Below the pieces are notes generated by a model. It was not told the origin of the DNA and searched no databases. It saw only the letters and a list, made by a program, of their open reading frames with translations. The translations under genes were made by a program, and so were the position numbers. Below, one piece after another: positions 22,802-23,714 of a stretch of DNA of 23,714 nucleotides. Positions within the stretch are counted from its first letter, which is position 1, and each line of letters opens with the position of its first letter. This DNA is from Chloroflexota bacterium (lineage in GTDB: Bacteria; Chloroflexota; Limnocylindria; Limnocylindrales; CSP1-4): the NCBI GenBank assembly GCA_016200745.1, contig JACQEF010000342.1:1-23714 (forward strand), written 5' to 3'.

Positions 22802-23714
22802 CGATCACCACCCGACCCACCCACACCGGCCCGAGCCTGCTCGGCGGCTCGATCGACGTCCCTGTGAACCCGTGCCTCCACGAGGCGCCACGATTCGTCT
22901 CGCCATGGATCGCCGAGCCCGGGACCGTCGGGTCGGTCGCGCTCGTCGGCGCCGGCAAGATTGGCCTGCCGCTTGCGGCCCAGTTCGCGAGCCATGGCTG
23001 GCAGGTCACCGCGGTCGACGTCAACGAGGCCGTCGTGGCGGCCATCAACGAGGGTCGCTCGCACGTCGGCGAGGAGCCGGGCCTGGTCGAGTCGGTCGCG
23101 GCGGCGCATGCCGCGGGCAAGCTCCGCGCGACGACCGACGGCACCGCCGCCGCGCGGGCCGCCGACGTGGTCGTGATCATCGTTCCGGTCATGCTCGACG
23201 ACCGCCACCAGCCCGACTACCGCTACATGGACGCGGCGGCGGCGGCCGTCGGGCCAGGCCTGCACCACGGTTCGCTCGTGATCTTCGAGACGACGCTTCC
23301 GGTCGGCGACACCCGCGGCCGCTACCGGCCGGCCCTCGAGGCCGCCAGCGGGCTGACGGTCGAGCAGGACCTGTTCGTCGCCTTCTCGCCGGAGCGGCTG
23401 CTGTCCGGCCACGTCTTCGAGAACCTGGCCACCTATCCCAAGCTGGTGGGCGGGCTCGGCCCCGCATCCACGGCGCGGGCGGCCGCGTTCTATGCCTCGA
23501 CCCTCGACGCCGAGATCGTGGCGATGAGCAGCGCCGAGGCCGCGGAATTCTCGAAGCTGGCCGAGACGACCTATCGCGACGTCAACATCGCGCTGGCCAA
23601 CGAGTTCGCCAACTACGCGGAGCGGGCGGGGGTGGACATCCTCGAGGTCATCGCGGCCTCCAACAGCCAGCCGTACAGCCATATCCACCAGCCGGGGATC
23701 GGCGTCGGCGGGCA
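22798..23714 (+). CDS. wbpA: UDP-N-acetylglucosamine 6-dehydrogenase (WbpA-like), 3' truncated
   Basis: About 305 residues are visible and the frame is open at the window end. The Rossmann loop GAGKIG begins at residue 51, followed by TAVDVNEAVVAAINEG, VVIIVPVMLD, ETTLPVGDT, AFSPERLLSGH and AEFSKLAETTYRDVNIALANEFA (K253), all typical of UDP-glucose/UDP-GlcNAc 6-dehydrogenases. The window ends in GVGG, just before the segment that normally carries the catalytic Cys, so that residue cannot be checked. The enzyme would oxidise UDP-GlcNAc to UDP-GlcNAcA, the first step of the pathway. A 45-residue N-terminal extension before the Rossmann fold is unusual. ATG 22798 overlaps the wbpB stop in ATGA. 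Confidence 0.92.
   Translation, partial: MTITTRPTHTGPSLLGGSIDVPVNPCLHEAPRFVSPWIAEPGTVGSVALVGAGKIGLPLAAQFASHGWQVTAVDVNEAVVAAINEGRSHVGEEPGLVESVAAAHAAGKLRATTDGTAAARAADVVVIIVPVMLDDRHQPDYRYMDAAAAAVGPGLHHGSLVIFETTLPVGDTRGRYRPALEAASGLTVEQDLFVAFSPERLLSGHVFENLATYPKLVGGLGPASTARAAAFYASTLDAEIVAMSSAEAAEFSKLAETTYRDVNIALANEFANYAERAGVDILEVIAASNSQPYSHIHQPGIGVGG

Noticed and set aside
20517..23688. Minus-strand frames opposite wbpE, wbpB and wbpA
   Set aside because: The plus-strand genes have cofactor loops and active-site residues; the opposite frames are Arg/Asp/Gly-rich shadows.

Overview
This is a dense, very GC-rich bacterial segment with GTG and TTG starts, many 1 to 4 nt gene overlaps and almost no non-coding DNA. 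Gene content (mreB-mreC beside radC, a DUF3048 protein, secreted proteins with FlgD-type Ig repeats, a zinc-ribbon membrane protein, and no LPS or outer-membrane genes) fits a soil or freshwater Chloroflexota, perhaps a Limnocylindria-like lineage. That placement is inference; an actinobacterium-like high-GC lineage cannot be excluded from the sequence alone.

Layout. 1-1570: the 3' end of a membrane-anchored double-zinc-ribbon protein, overlapping a CPBP intramembrane protease. 1782-5428: radC, then mreB, mreC and signal peptidase I (lepB), all on plus. 5439-6054 (minus): a small membrane protein broken by an apparent 1-nt frameshift. 6157-9500: a tightly coupled dTDP-L-rhamnose operon in the order rmlA-rmlB-rmlD-rmlC. 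9668-14556: two large exported proteins, one with a putative caspase/gingipain-like head and one with a GH18 head, sharing FlgD-Ig-like repeats. 14557-15610: a less GC-rich segment with a lipoprotein gene, bracketed by an 18-bp exact direct repeat taken from the 3' end of the GH18 gene. 15674-17769: a polyprenol-phosphate mannose synthase-like GT2 overlapping a GT4 glycosyltransferase. 17777-18985 (minus): a DUF3048 (YerB-like) membrane-anchored protein. 19161-19817: a membrane-anchored protein with seven 15-residue repeats. 19915 to the window end: four overlapping genes (wbpD-, wbpE-, wbpB- and wbpA-like) that together match the UDP-2,3-diacetamido-glucuronate pathway; the last is cut by the window edge.

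The window is essentially a cell-envelope locus: cell shape (MreBC), export (LepB), surface sugars (dTDP-rhamnose, polyprenol-P-mannose, a diacetamido uronic acid) and secreted surface proteins. The observations most worth following are the putative caspase-like head joined to FlgD-Ig repeats beside a GH18 sibling, the 15-residue-repeat protein, the repeat-bracketed insert, and -10 boxes 7 to 8 nt before start codons that suggest leaderless transcripts. No RNA genes, CRISPR arrays, transposases or prophage genes were seen.
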